DNA of 64,000 bases from Alcanivorax sp. DP30 (GTDB lineage Bacteria; Pseudomonadota; Gammaproteobacteria; Pseudomonadales; Alcanivoracaceae). The position numbers were made by a program, and so were the translations under genes. Positions 53,767 to 62,262 of this stretch are shown piece by piece. Position 1 is the stretch's first letter. The number at the start of each line of letters is the position of its first letter. The stretch is taken from assembly GCF_009882945.1 (NCBI RefSeq), contig NZ_WTUY01000005.1, positions 289,816 through 353,815 on the forward strand, in the 5' to 3' direction. The notes under the pieces were generated by a model. It made no database searches, was not told the DNA's origin, and was given only the letters and a program-made list of their open reading frames with translations.

Positions 53767-55247
53767 CCCACCACAAACATCAGAAGATTGCCGATAAGGC
53801 CGGTGTAGTAGAGATCAAAGGGGGCGCTGAGCACATCCGGCAGCAGCCCCTTGTTGGTCAGCACTGTCCAGCCGGTGAACACCAGGGTGCAGCCAATCCC
53901 GCACCATGCTGCCCGCGCATCTCCCCGCTGGCTGAAGAAACCCAGCAAATACAGCCCCAGCATGCCGCCGCCCAGCAACGAGACAAGGATGGTGGACGTG
54001 TCCTGCAGGGTCTTGGTTTCTGCGTCGTTAAGCCATAATGCTCCGCCAATCATGAATACGGTTACTGCAACGGCGATGGCCCATGCCACCTGCAGATAAT
54101 GGCGATCATCCCGTCCGGGGCGCAGGTGGCGCCGGTAGAGATCCACCACGCTGACGGTGGTCACCGAGTTGATGCTGGAATCCAGCGAACTCATGGCGGC
54201 GGCCAGAGCGGCGGCGATCACCAATCCGGCCACGCCGGCGGGGAGGTAGCCGGTTATAAAGTGTGGCATGAGCGTTTCGGCGCGCGCCTCGCCCTGCAAA
54301 ATGGCACTGGCTTGCACGTCCGGGAAGACCTGAAAGAACACCCACAGTGCGGTCCCCAGGAACATGTAGAATGCCCAGATCGGCAGGGCGGTGAACAGAT
54401 ACACCCACAGGCCGCGGCGGGCCTCTTTGGTAGATTGGGAGGCGCAGTAGCGCTGCACCGTGTTCTGATTGCTGGAATATTCGGTGAGCCAGTTGGTCAG
54501 ACCGATCAGCAACATCATGGTGGCGGTTTTCTCACTCAGGGAAAACGACCAGGACGTCTCACCGGGGCCACCGTCTTCCCAAGGCGCGAGAGCGAATTTA
54601 CCGGCGTTACCGGCCATATCGAAAATCTGCCCCAGACCACCGGGAAGCGCCTCCAGAATCACCCACAGACACAGGATGCCGCCCAGAAGCAGGATCACGG
54701 TTTGCAGCACATCGGTCCAGATCACCGCATCGATGCCGCCGATCACGGTATAGAGCCCGACAAAAAGGCCGCCCAGAACAATGGCGGTAGTTGGCGTCAC
54801 GCCGGTGACTTCCTGAATCAGCAGTGACAGCAGCCACAGGATCATGGCCAGTCGCACTAGTTGGGCTACCAGAAAGGCGATGGCGCCATAAACCCGAATG
54901 GAAGGGCCGTAGCGGAGCTCCAGAAACTCGTAGGCACTGGTCATGTTGCCGCGCCGGAAAAACGGCAGGAAAACAAACGCTGCCACCAGCATGGCCGGCA
55001 GCAGTGCAAGATTGGGGAGGTAGCGAATCCAGTCGGTCTTGAAGGCGTCCGCAGGGTAAGCCAGGAAGGTAATGGAGCTGATGGAGGTGCCCACCAGCGA
55101 CAGACCGATCACCCAGCCACGAAAGCGGCGACCGCCGACGAAGTATTCTTCAGTGCTGGTATTTTTACGGGAAAAATAGACCCCGATACCTAGAACCACG
55201 CACAGGTAGCCAGCCAGAACGATCCAGTCTGCAATTGCCAGTTTCAT
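53715..55247 (-). CDS. Sodium:solute symporter (SSS family)
   Basis: A 510-residue transporter with about 13-14 membrane segments. Features: VYFSRKNTSTEEYFVGGRR at the N terminus and SLVGTSISSITFL (first sodium-site helix). The family includes SiaT-type sialic acid carriers, proline, pantothenate and sugar carriers; the substrate is not readable here. The sialidase-like protein encoded convergently downstream makes a sugar-like ligand a natural thought, but this is inference. Confidence 0.88.
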   Translation of the reverse strand: MKLAIADWIVLAGYLCVVLGIGVYFSRKNTSTEEYFVGGRRFRGWVIGLSLVGTSISSITFLAYPADAFKTDWIRYLPNLALLPAMLVAAFVFLPFFRRGNMTSAYEFLELRYGPSIRVYGAIAFLVAQLVRLAMILWLLSLLIQEVTGVTPTTAIVLGGLFVGLYTVIGGIDAVIWTDVLQTVILLLGGILCLWVILEALPGGLGQIFDMAGNAGKFALAPWEDGGPGETSWSFSLSEKTATMMLLIGLTNWLTEYSSNQNTVQRYCASQSTKEARRGLWVYLFTALPIWAFYMFLGTALWVFFQVFPDVQASAILQGEARAETLMPHFITGYLPAGVAGLVIAAALAAAMSSLDSSINSVTTVSVVDLYRRHLRPGRDDRHYLQVAWAIAVAVTVFMIGGALWLNDAETKTLQDTSTILVSLLGGGMLGLYLLGFFSQRGDARAAWCGIGCTLVFTGWTVLTNKGLLPDVLSAPFDLYYTGLIGNLLMFVVGYFAASLWPASSAAAAD

Positions 55248-55272
55248 TGTTGTTATTCCGGTTCAGGCAGCA

Positions 55273-55314
55273 GCGACACGCAACATGCCATGGGTGCAGC
55301 ATGTCGCGTGTCGC
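55273..55314. other. Strong hairpin between cold-shock and symporter genes
   Basis: GCGACACGCAACATGC pairs with GCATGTCGCGTGTCGC at 15 of 16 positions around a 10-base loop. It lies between two leftward genes, so it can act as a terminator, an attenuator or a message-stabilising structure. The TGCGTGT element also occurs at 4769, 13563 and 37899. Confidence 0.6.
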
Positions 55315-55323
55315 GTGATGCGT

Positions 55324-55929
55324 TTACTGCTCGATGTAGACGTTATCGGCTTGCTCGCCACGGTCGGACATGCGGGTGTCGAAGCGCACCTTGGTACCGG
55401 TGCGCAGGCTGCGGCGCCCACCGTTCTGCACGGCCTTGAAGTGGACGAACAGTTCTTCGCCCTTGTCAGTGAGAATGAAGCCGAAGCCCTTGTTGGGGTT
55501 GAACCACTTCACTTCGCCACGTTGTTGGCCGTTGCTGCCTGGCAGCGGCAATGGCAGGTTGGCGGGTGCCAGTTTACCGAACGGAATCAGCGGCAGCAGA
55601 TAGACAGCTGCGGGGAGCCACATCCACCACTGGTCGGCGAAAACCCGGCCGCCATGGCTGGCGACCAGACCGGCCAGGTAAAAGAATACGGCAACATGTA
55701 ATGGCAGACGTGCTGAGCCATCACGCAGGCAGACCAGATTGACGGCCGCCGCCAGCAGCAGGCCCAGGCCGGTTTGCTGGCTGTGGACGTTGGAAAGCTG
55801 GATGGTAGCCAGGTTTTCGTGAATGGTGACAATGGCCATTTCCGGCGCGAATAACAGCCACGCGCCTGGGATGGCAAGCAAAAGTGCCGCAATAGCATAA
55901 AATGCGGTCAAAGGTTTAGAGACATTCAT
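55324..55929 (-). CDS. Membrane-anchored cold-shock-domain protein
   Basis: A 201-residue fusion. The first 120 residues have about four hydrophobic segments; residues 137-201 are a complete cold-shock domain with RNP1-like KGFGFI and RNP2-like LFVHF. Such a fusion places an RNA/ssDNA-binding domain at the inner membrane. ATG 55929 fits the frame; the longer frame to 56052 is not membrane-like. Function is unknown; proteins of this build are found in several gammaproteobacteria. Confidence 0.82.
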   Translation of the reverse strand: MNVSKPLTAFYAIAALLLAIPGAWLLFAPEMAIVTIHENLATIQLSNVHSQQTGLGLLLAAAVNLVCLRDGSARLPLHVAVFFYLAGLVASHGGRVFADQWWMWLPAAVYLLPLIPFGKLAPANLPLPLPGSNGQQRGEVKWFNPNKGFGFILTDKGEELFVHFKAVQNGGRRSLRTGTKVRFDTRMSDRGEQADNVYIEQ

Positions 55930-56106
55930 GGATTTGACGTTACCTTGTGAAGATTGAGAGTTAACTAAAGATATAGAGCCACCGGTATCAAGGTGGCATT
56001 GCCCGGTTTGCGCATTACGCATTAAAAGTGCCAAAAAAGCGCCTTGTACCACCGTGCAATGCGCGCATTGTACCCAAGCCGGTGCGGAAACTCATGTGGA
56101 GTGACA

Positions 56107-57150
56107 TTGTCCGACTATCCCTTTCTTGATAAGGCCTATCTGGGTGCCCTGGAAAACAGTGGCGCGGTCACAGCAGAGCGTGGCTGGACCCCCTGTCACC
56201 TGGCGCTGGAGGACGCATGGTTGCCGCTTTATGCGCGTAGTCATTCCCGTGGCGAGTATGTCTTCGACTTCAGCTGGGCAGAGGCCTATCAGCGTCATGG
56301 TCTGGCCTACTACCCGAAACTGGTGACCGCCATTCCCTATACCCCGGTGACGGGACCGCGGTGGCGTGGTTCCCCGGATCCGGGGCAATTGTGGGATGCT
56401 GTACAGGCGCAGATGGTCGAGACGGGGGCCAGTGGATGGCATCTGTTGTTCCCGGATCAGCCCAGCCGCGAGGCGCTGGAGGAGCTGCCGCTGGTGGCTC
56501 GGCAGGCCTGTCATTTTCGCTGGCTGAACCGGGATTACCGCGATTTCGATGATTATCTGGCCCGTTTCCAGTCCCGCAAACGCAAGAATCTACGCAAGGA
56601 ACGTCAGCGAGTGTGGGATCAGGCGGTGACGGTTCAGCGTATCCCCGGCCCGGCAGTGACGCTGGATCAGTGGCGAGTGTTCTATCAGTGCTACGCCAGT
56701 ACCTATCTCAAGCGCGGCCAGTACCCCTATCTGGATGAGAGCTTTTTCCTGCAGCTGTCAAAAAAACTGGCGCCACAGATTCTGCTGGTGCTGGCATATC
56801 GCAAGGACAAGCCGGTTGCGGCAGCATTGTATTTTCAGGACTCGCAACAACTGTACGGACGTTACTGGGGGTGTCTGGAGGAAGTGGATGGTCTGCACTT
56901 CGAGCTGTGCTATTACCAGGGCATCGAGTATGCCATCGAGCGAGGATTACAGGTGTTTGATCCCGGGGTTCAGGGGGAGCACAAGATCCTGCGTGGTTTT
57001 GAACCCGTTATCACCTGGTCCCTGCATCATCTGCGTGAACCAGCTTTCCAAAATGCCATTGCGGATTTCTGCAAGGAAGAGGCGGAGCATGTGCAGCGCT
57101 ATCGGGACGAGGCCATGACGTTGTTGCCGTTCAGGAAGGATGGGGGGTAA
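56107..57150 (+). CDS. DUF482 / FemAB-like GNAT acyltransferase
   Basis: A protein of about 347 residues of the DUF482 (peptidoglycan-biosynthesis/GNAT-like) family: SDYPFLDKAYLGALENSG at the start and RKRKNLRKERQRVWD and LHFELCYYQGIEYAIERGL later. The N terminus is near the family start. Starts compete: TTG 56107 has GGAG five bases upstream and is preferred; GTG 56101 and ATG 56059 are possible. It is divergent from the cold-shock gene. Substrate unknown. Confidence 0.82.
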   Translation: MSDYPFLDKAYLGALENSGAVTAERGWTPCHLALEDAWLPLYARSHSRGEYVFDFSWAEAYQRHGLAYYPKLVTAIPYTPVTGPRWRGSPDPGQLWDAVQAQMVETGASGWHLLFPDQPSREALEELPLVARQACHFRWLNRDYRDFDDYLARFQSRKRKNLRKERQRVWDQAVTVQRIPGPAVTLDQWRVFYQCYASTYLKRGQYPYLDESFFLQLSKKLAPQILLVLAYRKDKPVAAALYFQDSQQLYGRYWGCLEEVDGLHFELCYYQGIEYAIERGLQVFDPGVQGEHKILRGFEPVITWSLHHLREPAFQNAIADFCKEEAEHVQRYRDEAMTLLPFRKDGG

Positions 57151-57167
57151 GGCGCTTGGACCGTGCT

Positions 57168-57243
57168 GCTGCAGGAGCATGGCTCAGCGGAGTAACGCAC
57201 GCAGTGCATGCCCAAAGGGGGAGCGAAGTGAATAACCTGCCAG
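57168..57243 (+). repeat. Dispersed repeat D, copy 2
   Basis: CTGCAGGAGC, then CTCAGCGGAGTAACGCACGC and GTGAATAACCTGCC; see copies 1 and 3. It lies just after the DUF482 stop. The spacer to 57358 holds no gene. Confidence 0.7.
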
Positions 57244-57358
57244 CAGCCCAGGGAAGGCAAGGGTTCCAGAATCGGGTGTCGAGTGACGATTTTTTGAAAG
57301 ACAAAAACTAATTAGCCCCCATCTTCCGGGATTTCAGCTTTTCGAAACGCGTCCGGCG

Positions 57359-57724
57359 TTACGCGGCCACCTGCTCCTCACGGTGATAGAGGATGGACAT
57401 GGTGATCAGGTCGCAGGGGTCGGACTTGGGATGCTCGGGAGACTTGGGGCCCAGGGCATGGGTAACGTCATCCATCTCGCTGGCGGCCGGTTCATTCAGA
57501 TCTGCCAGGAACTCCCAGACGCGTCCATCGCGGTCCACCAGGGTGCCGGTATAGATGCCATCATCGAACAAGCCGACACTTGAAAATACGGTGTTGTCCA
57601 GGTCGAGCCCCTGTGCAAGTACCCATTGGGAGAGTGCGGGGTTCAGGTCACCATTACGAACCTGCCGGGTAAGATGATCCACCGCGGCCCAGGCATTTCG
57701 TGTGCTGGCTTTGTTGAGTTCCAT
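57359..57724 (-). CDS. Hypothetical protein, 121 residues
   Basis: A small soluble protein with no recognised family. GLFDDGIYTGTLVDRDGRVWEFLADL looks like a beta-rich core; the C terminus is basic. A start at ATG 57724 is plausible. The upstream palindrome at 57829-57842 may be its operator. Weakly supported; it could be a spurious frame. Confidence 0.4.
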   Translation of the reverse strand: MELNKASTRNAWAAVDHLTRQVRNGDLNPALSQWVLAQGLDLDNTVFSSVGLFDDGIYTGTLVDRDGRVWEFLADLNEPAASEMDDVTHALGPKSPEHPKSDPCDLITMSILYHREEQVAA

Positions 57725-57828
57725 ATCCGCTTACCTTGTATCTGCTGCTGATCCCAGTATGTCTGTTTCCTGAACAACTATCCGGGGATGGACAGGCCAA
57801 AATGCCCGAGCTGACCTGAGTGATTTTT

Positions 57829-57842
57829 ACTTGTACACAAGT
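57829..57842. promoter_or_regulatory. Inverted repeat ACTTGT-AC-ACAAGT
   Basis: Two six-base arms with a two-base spacer, about 105 bases upstream of the hypothetical gene at 57724. Its regulator cannot be named. No promoter hexamers are clear nearby. Confidence 0.35.
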
Positions 57843-57919
57843 GCCAGCATATAGCCATATTCTGAAATCAGTGTAAGCGATTGGCTATTCGTGAAGCAGA
57901 TTCATGCAATAAATTGCGA

Positions 57920-59821
57920 CTAACGGCGGTCAAAAAGAGGTGGAAGGGGGCACTCCAGCAGGCTGGAAAGTGCGCGAAGCAGTTCGCGTTCTGCGGTTTT
58001 CAGTGTGCCATCAGCCATGGCCAGGTCCACGGCACAATCGATGATCGGACCTTTCAACAGCGGGGACAGGTCTGCAAGCCGATCCACGGCGCTGAACAGT
58101 TTGGCGCTGCTGCAATGACTCAGGGGAAGAAGGCTGCGCGCTGCCGGGAGCAGGCTGCCCGCGTGCTGACGGAATAGCGCTTCAGCCTGGGCCTCGCTTG
58201 CACCACCCGCCCATACCAGTACAGAAAACAGTTGTTGCAGCTCCTGGGCAACGGCTCCAAGCCGATGGAAACGGGTATGTCGGTTGCGGCCGGCATTGTC
58301 GTCAAGCTGTTGCCGGGCCAGCGCCAGCAGGGTCCATTCAAACAGGCTGAAATGCTGGTCGGCGTTGCACAGCCTTTCCAGATCCGCCAGCAGCTTGCGG
58401 CGACTGTCGCGGGGCTGGCTCTTCAGGCTCGGCAAGGCCATGTCGATCAGGGGAAGGCGTGTTTCAGGCCCGAGCTCGCGCACCGCACGGGTCAGTGACT
58501 GGAACGCTTGAGAGTCGGCAAGCTTGCAGCGGGCAAGCAGCATGGTGCTGTCTGCACGGCTGCCGGCCAGTACCAGTGCAAACAGGACTTGCCGGGCCCC
58601 CTCCGGGGTATGGGCTTGAGAGCGAATGGAGCCCGGCAGGGCGGACAGTAGTTGCTGTGCATATGCCATGTCTCCCTGCTGAACGGTTCCCACCTGTTGA
58701 GAGGGGGCCGCTGAAGCGGAGTTGTTGCCTCTCCCGGCGGCGAAGCCGGCTGCGCCTTCCGGGGGCGCTACGCTGGATGCGCTGGCAGGGGATGACGAAT
58801 CCTGTTGTCTGGCACGCGCCCTGGCGCGGGCAACCCATTCCGGCCCAAGGGCGGCAAGCCGCTCGTCCAGAGAAGGGTGGGTGGCCAGCCATTGCTTGAG
58901 CTTCATGGGGATAGAGGGCGCAAAGCACATGTGGCTCATATCTTCCGCGTGGGACGACGCCAGGTGGGACCCGCCATCATTTCGGATATGGATCAACGCA
59001 CCCGCCAGTCCGGCCGGGTTGCGGGTGAACTGCACGGCGGAAGCATCGGCGAGCAGCTCACGCTGACGACTGATGGCAGCCTTGATCAGGCGGCCAAAGA
59101 ACAGCCCCACGTAGCCGATCACCACGAGTGCCAGCCCCAGTGCCGGCAAACCATTGTTCTTGCTGCGGGAAGAATACGCGCGCCGTGAGCGACTTCCGCT
59201 GCGCAACAGGATTTCGCCGATTTTTCCCACCGCCAGAATGCCGGCGAGTACGGCGACCATGCGCAGATTGATGCGGATATCCGAATTGAGGATGTGGCTG
59301 AATTCATGGCCGATGACCGCCTGCAATTCGTCCCGGGAAAAGCGATCCAGGCTACCACGGGTCACGGCAATAACGGCTTCGGAAGGGCGGAAGCCTGCGG
59401 CGAACGCGTTGATGGTGTTTTCCTGATCCATGACATACACCTGCGGCACAGCAATGCCGGAGGCGATGCTCATTTCTTCCACTACGTTCAGAAGTTGTCG
59501 TTCGGCTTGATCGGTGGTGGAGGCATTGATCAGGCGCCCCCCCAGCATTTCCGCCAGAGCGCTGCCCCCCTTGCGCAGTTGCCAGGTTTTCAATAGGCAG
59601 CCGCCCACAATGACGGCAAAGGTACCCAGCGCGGTCCAGTAAATGACGGGGTTGAACAGAAGCGTGCCGTTTTGCGGATAAAGCTGGATGTTGGCCATCC
59701 CGAGCAATAACACCACGGCGGTGGTGACACAGACCACCACCGCGATGACCGCCAAACAAAAATAGAGAACCAGCAAGCCGGTGCGCTGTTTGGCTTTCTG
59801 CTGCTGCTGGAAAAAGTCCAT
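57920..59821 (-). CDS. M48 family metallopeptidase with C-terminal extension (HtpX-like)
   Basis: A 633-residue membrane protease. Two membrane segments (about 15-40, 60-78) precede the zinc motif HEFSH (H172, E173, H176) with a downstream membrane pair (about 195-245). The last 300 residues form a helical extension that HtpX (about 290 residues) lacks. It lies downstream of lemA with about ten bases between them, a pairing seen in other bacteria. Likely role: inner-membrane protein quality control. Confidence 0.85.
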   Translation of the reverse strand: MDFFQQQQKAKQRTGLLVLYFCLAVIAVVVCVTTAVVLLLGMANIQLYPQNGTLLFNPVIYWTALGTFAVIVGGCLLKTWQLRKGGSALAEMLGGRLINASTTDQAERQLLNVVEEMSIASGIAVPQVYVMDQENTINAFAAGFRPSEAVIAVTRGSLDRFSRDELQAVIGHEFSHILNSDIRINLRMVAVLAGILAVGKIGEILLRSGSRSRRAYSSRSKNNGLPALGLALVVIGYVGLFFGRLIKAAISRQRELLADASAVQFTRNPAGLAGALIHIRNDGGSHLASSHAEDMSHMCFAPSIPMKLKQWLATHPSLDERLAALGPEWVARARARARQQDSSSPASASSVAPPEGAAGFAAGRGNNSASAAPSQQVGTVQQGDMAYAQQLLSALPGSIRSQAHTPEGARQVLFALVLAGSRADSTMLLARCKLADSQAFQSLTRAVRELGPETRLPLIDMALPSLKSQPRDSRRKLLADLERLCNADQHFSLFEWTLLALARQQLDDNAGRNRHTRFHRLGAVAQELQQLFSVLVWAGGASEAQAEALFRQHAGSLLPAARSLLPLSHCSSAKLFSAVDRLADLSPLLKGPIIDCAVDLAMADGTLKTAERELLRALSSLLECPLPPLFDRR

Positions 59822-59830
59822 GGGTCAGCC

Positions 59831-60418
59831 CTAAAAGCTGACTTTGGAGGCCTGCCGTGCGGCTTCGTTTTCGATTTTCAGCAGCTGGGCTTCCTTGAAA
59901 CTGCCAAACAGACCACCAATGAAATTCTGCGGGAACTGTTCGCGGTAGGTGTTGTAGTTCATGACCGCATCATTAAAGGCCTGACGGGCAAAGCCGATCC
60001 GGTTTTCGGTGCTGGTCAGCTCTTCCATCAGCTGGGACATGGTTTCGTTGGCTTTCAGATCCGGGTAGTTCTCGCTGAGGGCAAAGAAATTTGCCAGCGA
60101 GCCGGAGAGCAGGGATTCGGCCTTGCCCAGTTTCGCCATTGCAGCGCCATCGTCCGGATGGGCGGCGGCGGCTTTCTGGGCGCTCACTGCCTGGTTTCGC
60201 GCCTCGATCACCTGGGTCAGGGTTTCCTTCTCGTGGCTCATGTACGCCTTGGCAGTTTCCACCAGATTGGGAATCAGGTCGTGGCGGCGCTGCAACTGCA
60301 CATCGATCTGGGCAAAGCCGTTCTTGAAGCGGTTTTTCAACGCGATCAAGCGGTTATAGATGGCGATGATGTAAACAATGATGGCGACGATAACGCCCAA
60401 AAAGATCAGCATGCCCAT
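59831..60418 (-). CDS. lemA: LemA family protein
   Basis: A 195-residue protein with one N-terminal membrane segment (MGMLIFLGVIVAIIVYIIAI) and a helical periplasmic or cytoplasmic domain (LIALKNRFKNGFAQIDVQLQ). LemA-M48 gene pairs are common and may act together in envelope proteolysis. The ATG at 60418 is two residues before an alternative at 60412. Confidence 0.9.
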   Translation of the reverse strand: MGMLIFLGVIVAIIVYIIAIYNRLIALKNRFKNGFAQIDVQLQRRHDLIPNLVETAKAYMSHEKETLTQVIEARNQAVSAQKAAAAHPDDGAAMAKLGKAESLLSGSLANFFALSENYPDLKANETMSQLMEELTSTENRIGFARQAFNDAVMNYNTYREQFPQNFIGGLFGSFKEAQLLKIENEAARQASKVSF

Positions 60419-60505
60419 GGTGGGTAATCCTTCCCCAAGCGAAAAAAGTTGTGGTTATAACCTACTGCAAAAGTGCTAGCGGGGGAAGGCGGTTCGGAGA
60501 AGTTA

Positions 60506-60657
60506 CTGTAGGAGCACCTCTCGAGGTGCGAACCTGAGCTTGGGCGAAGGAATGGCAATAATGCCAGCTCCAATGCGTTATCAAATAAAACTGTCGGCAC
60601 AGGCTTGGAATTCATCCTCGCTGTCGCTCGGTTCGCACCTCGAGAGGTGCTCCTGCC
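60506..60657. repeat. Inverted REP pair C
   Basis: Arms of about 28 bases (60506-60534 and 60630-60657) are inverted copies at 27 of 29 positions: CTGTAGGAGC followed by a perfect 16-base palindrome (GCACCTCTCGAGGTGC). About 95 bases separate the arms. It sits upstream of lemA in its leader-side spacer. Confidence 0.8.
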
Positions 60658-60677
60658 GCGGCCCTGGAGAAATGCAG

Positions 60678-61133
60678 TCAGTATTTTATGCCCCACTTGC
60701 GATACAGGAACCCCATGATCCAGGCGGGGCCGATCATCAGATATTGGATGTCTTCGAAGAAGGAGGGTTTCTTGCCTTCAACCTTGTGCCCCCAGAATTG
60801 ACCAATCCAGGCCAGCACGAATACCACCAGAGAGAATAGCCAGATGGTCACGCCGGCGCTTTCCAGTAATGACAGCGCCAGCAGACACAACAGGCTGAAT
60901 GCAAGCATGCCTGCGGCAATGGGCGGAGACAGGCGAGCGTAGTAGAGCGTGACCCCTATCAGTGCCAGGCAGGCCCAGAAGCCGGTAAATAGCGGTGCGG
61001 GTATGGCCCACAGGAAGCCGACAATGGTAAAGAAAATCACCGGCACACAGACAAAGTGCACCTTCTTGTTGGTGGGGTTCTGGTGGCTTTCGCCGTAGGC
61101 GTTCAGCCAGTCATCCATGCTGCGGGTTGCCAT
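60678..61133 (-). CDS. Mpo1-like (DUF962) membrane protein
   Basis: A 151-residue protein of the Mpo1/YGL010w family: four or more hydrophobic segments with conserved His residues (HQNPTNKKVHF and QFWGHKVEG). The yeast member is a non-heme dioxygenase acting on 2-hydroxy fatty acids. A role in fatty-acid oxidation here is inference. ATG 61133 is preferred over the longer frame to 61262. Confidence 0.85.
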   Translation of the reverse strand: MATRSMDDWLNAYGESHQNPTNKKVHFVCVPVIFFTIVGFLWAIPAPLFTGFWACLALIGVTLYYARLSPPIAAGMLAFSLLCLLALSLLESAGVTIWLFSLVVFVLAWIGQFWGHKVEGKKPSFFEDIQYLMIGPAWIMGFLYRKWGIKY

Positions 61134-61247
61134 GGTTGCCTCCCGATTATTGTTCGGTTCTGACAGTATAACGCGATGTGATGGGCTTAAAGCGAGTGCA
61201 AGCAATGGAAAACGGTGAGGAATGGCAGTGTGGCTGCCTGCAGTCAA

Positions 61248-61350
61248 AGAGGCCGCGTCCATGGTCGGGGCGCGGCCTCTGGCGTTTGAGAACCTTTAAT
61301 TCTGGCTCGCGCCAGTTATTAATTATTCATTCTCAATTATTAATTAATGG
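61248..61350. repeat. Terminator cassette copy 3 (one-sided)
   Basis: A GGCCGCG stem (61248-61257 with 61271-61280) has a loop of 13 bases, followed by GGCGTTT. The AT-rich arm at 61315-61350 then matches the arms of the other two cassettes in reverse orientation, and lies just before the ctaB stop. No left arm is present. Confidence 0.7.
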
Positions 61351-62262
61351 TTACGCCCCCAGCCAGATCGCCACGTCGGTGGGCTTGATCGCCAGGTAAT
61401 GATCCACCAGCAAAGCGGTGAACAGGGCGAACAGGTAGGTGATCGAATAGCCAAAGGTTTTCATGGGCAGCTTCGGGTCATCGGAGAAGCGCAGTCGCAC
61501 CGCATGGTAGAGGAACACCAGACCGAGGATCAGGGCGGCCAGCAGGTAAATCAGGTCACTCATGCCCGTGAGGTAGGGCAGCAGGGTGCAGATGAACAGC
61601 AGGATGGTGTAGTACAGCACCGATTCACGGGTGAACGGAATGCCGTGGGTCACCGGCAGCATGGGAATGTCTGCCTTGGCGTATTCGTCCTTGCGGTGAA
61701 TGGCCAGGGCCCAGAAGTGCGGCGGAGTCCATACGAAGATGATCAGTACCAGCAGCCAGGCATAAGGATGCACGTCACCGGTGACGGCAGCCCAGCCCAG
61801 TAGCGGCGGGATGGCACCGGCAATCCCTCCAATCACGATGTTCTGTGGGGTGGCCCGTTTCAGGTACAGGGTATAAACGAAGGCGTAGCCCACAAAACCG
61901 AACAGGGTCAGCCAGGCGGTAAGTGGGTTGACCATGAAATACAGCATCACCATGGATGCGCCGGCCAGCAGCACCGCGAAAGTAATGGCGGCTTTGGGGC
62001 TGAGCTTGCCGGCCACCAGCGGGCGCTTTTCGGTGCGCTTCATGATCGCATCGATTTTCTGGTCCATGATCTGGTTGATGGCGGCAGAGGACATCATCGC
62101 CAGGGTCAGCCCGATGAAGGACGGGATGAAGATATCCAGCGGCACCATGCCCGGCGGATCGGTGGCCAGAAACATGCCGGCCACTGCGGTGACCATCAAC
62201 AGCATGACCACACCAGGTTTGGTCAGAGCCAGATAATCGCGCCAGGTAGCGTTTTCAGTCAT
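61351..62262 (-). CDS. ctaB: Protoheme IX farnesyltransferase (heme O synthase)
   Basis: A 303-residue UbiA-family prenyltransferase that adds a farnesyl group to heme B. The two Asp-rich/aromatic motifs are NQIMDQKIDAIMKRTEKRP and DEYAKADIPMLPV; the KRATPQNIV stretch is typical. ATG 62262 has GGAG nearby; the gene overlaps ctaA (ATGA). The product feeds heme A synthase CtaA. Confidence 0.95.
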   Translation of the reverse strand: MTENATWRDYLALTKPGVVMLLMVTAVAGMFLATDPPGMVPLDIFIPSFIGLTLAMMSSAAINQIMDQKIDAIMKRTEKRPLVAGKLSPKAAITFAVLLAGASMVMLYFMVNPLTAWLTLFGFVGYAFVYTLYLKRATPQNIVIGGIAGAIPPLLGWAAVTGDVHPYAWLLVLIIFVWTPPHFWALAIHRKDEYAKADIPMLPVTHGIPFTRESVLYYTILLFICTLLPYLTGMSDLIYLLAALILGLVFLYHAVRLRFSDDPKLPMKTFGYSITYLFALFTALLVDHYLAIKPTDVAIWLGA

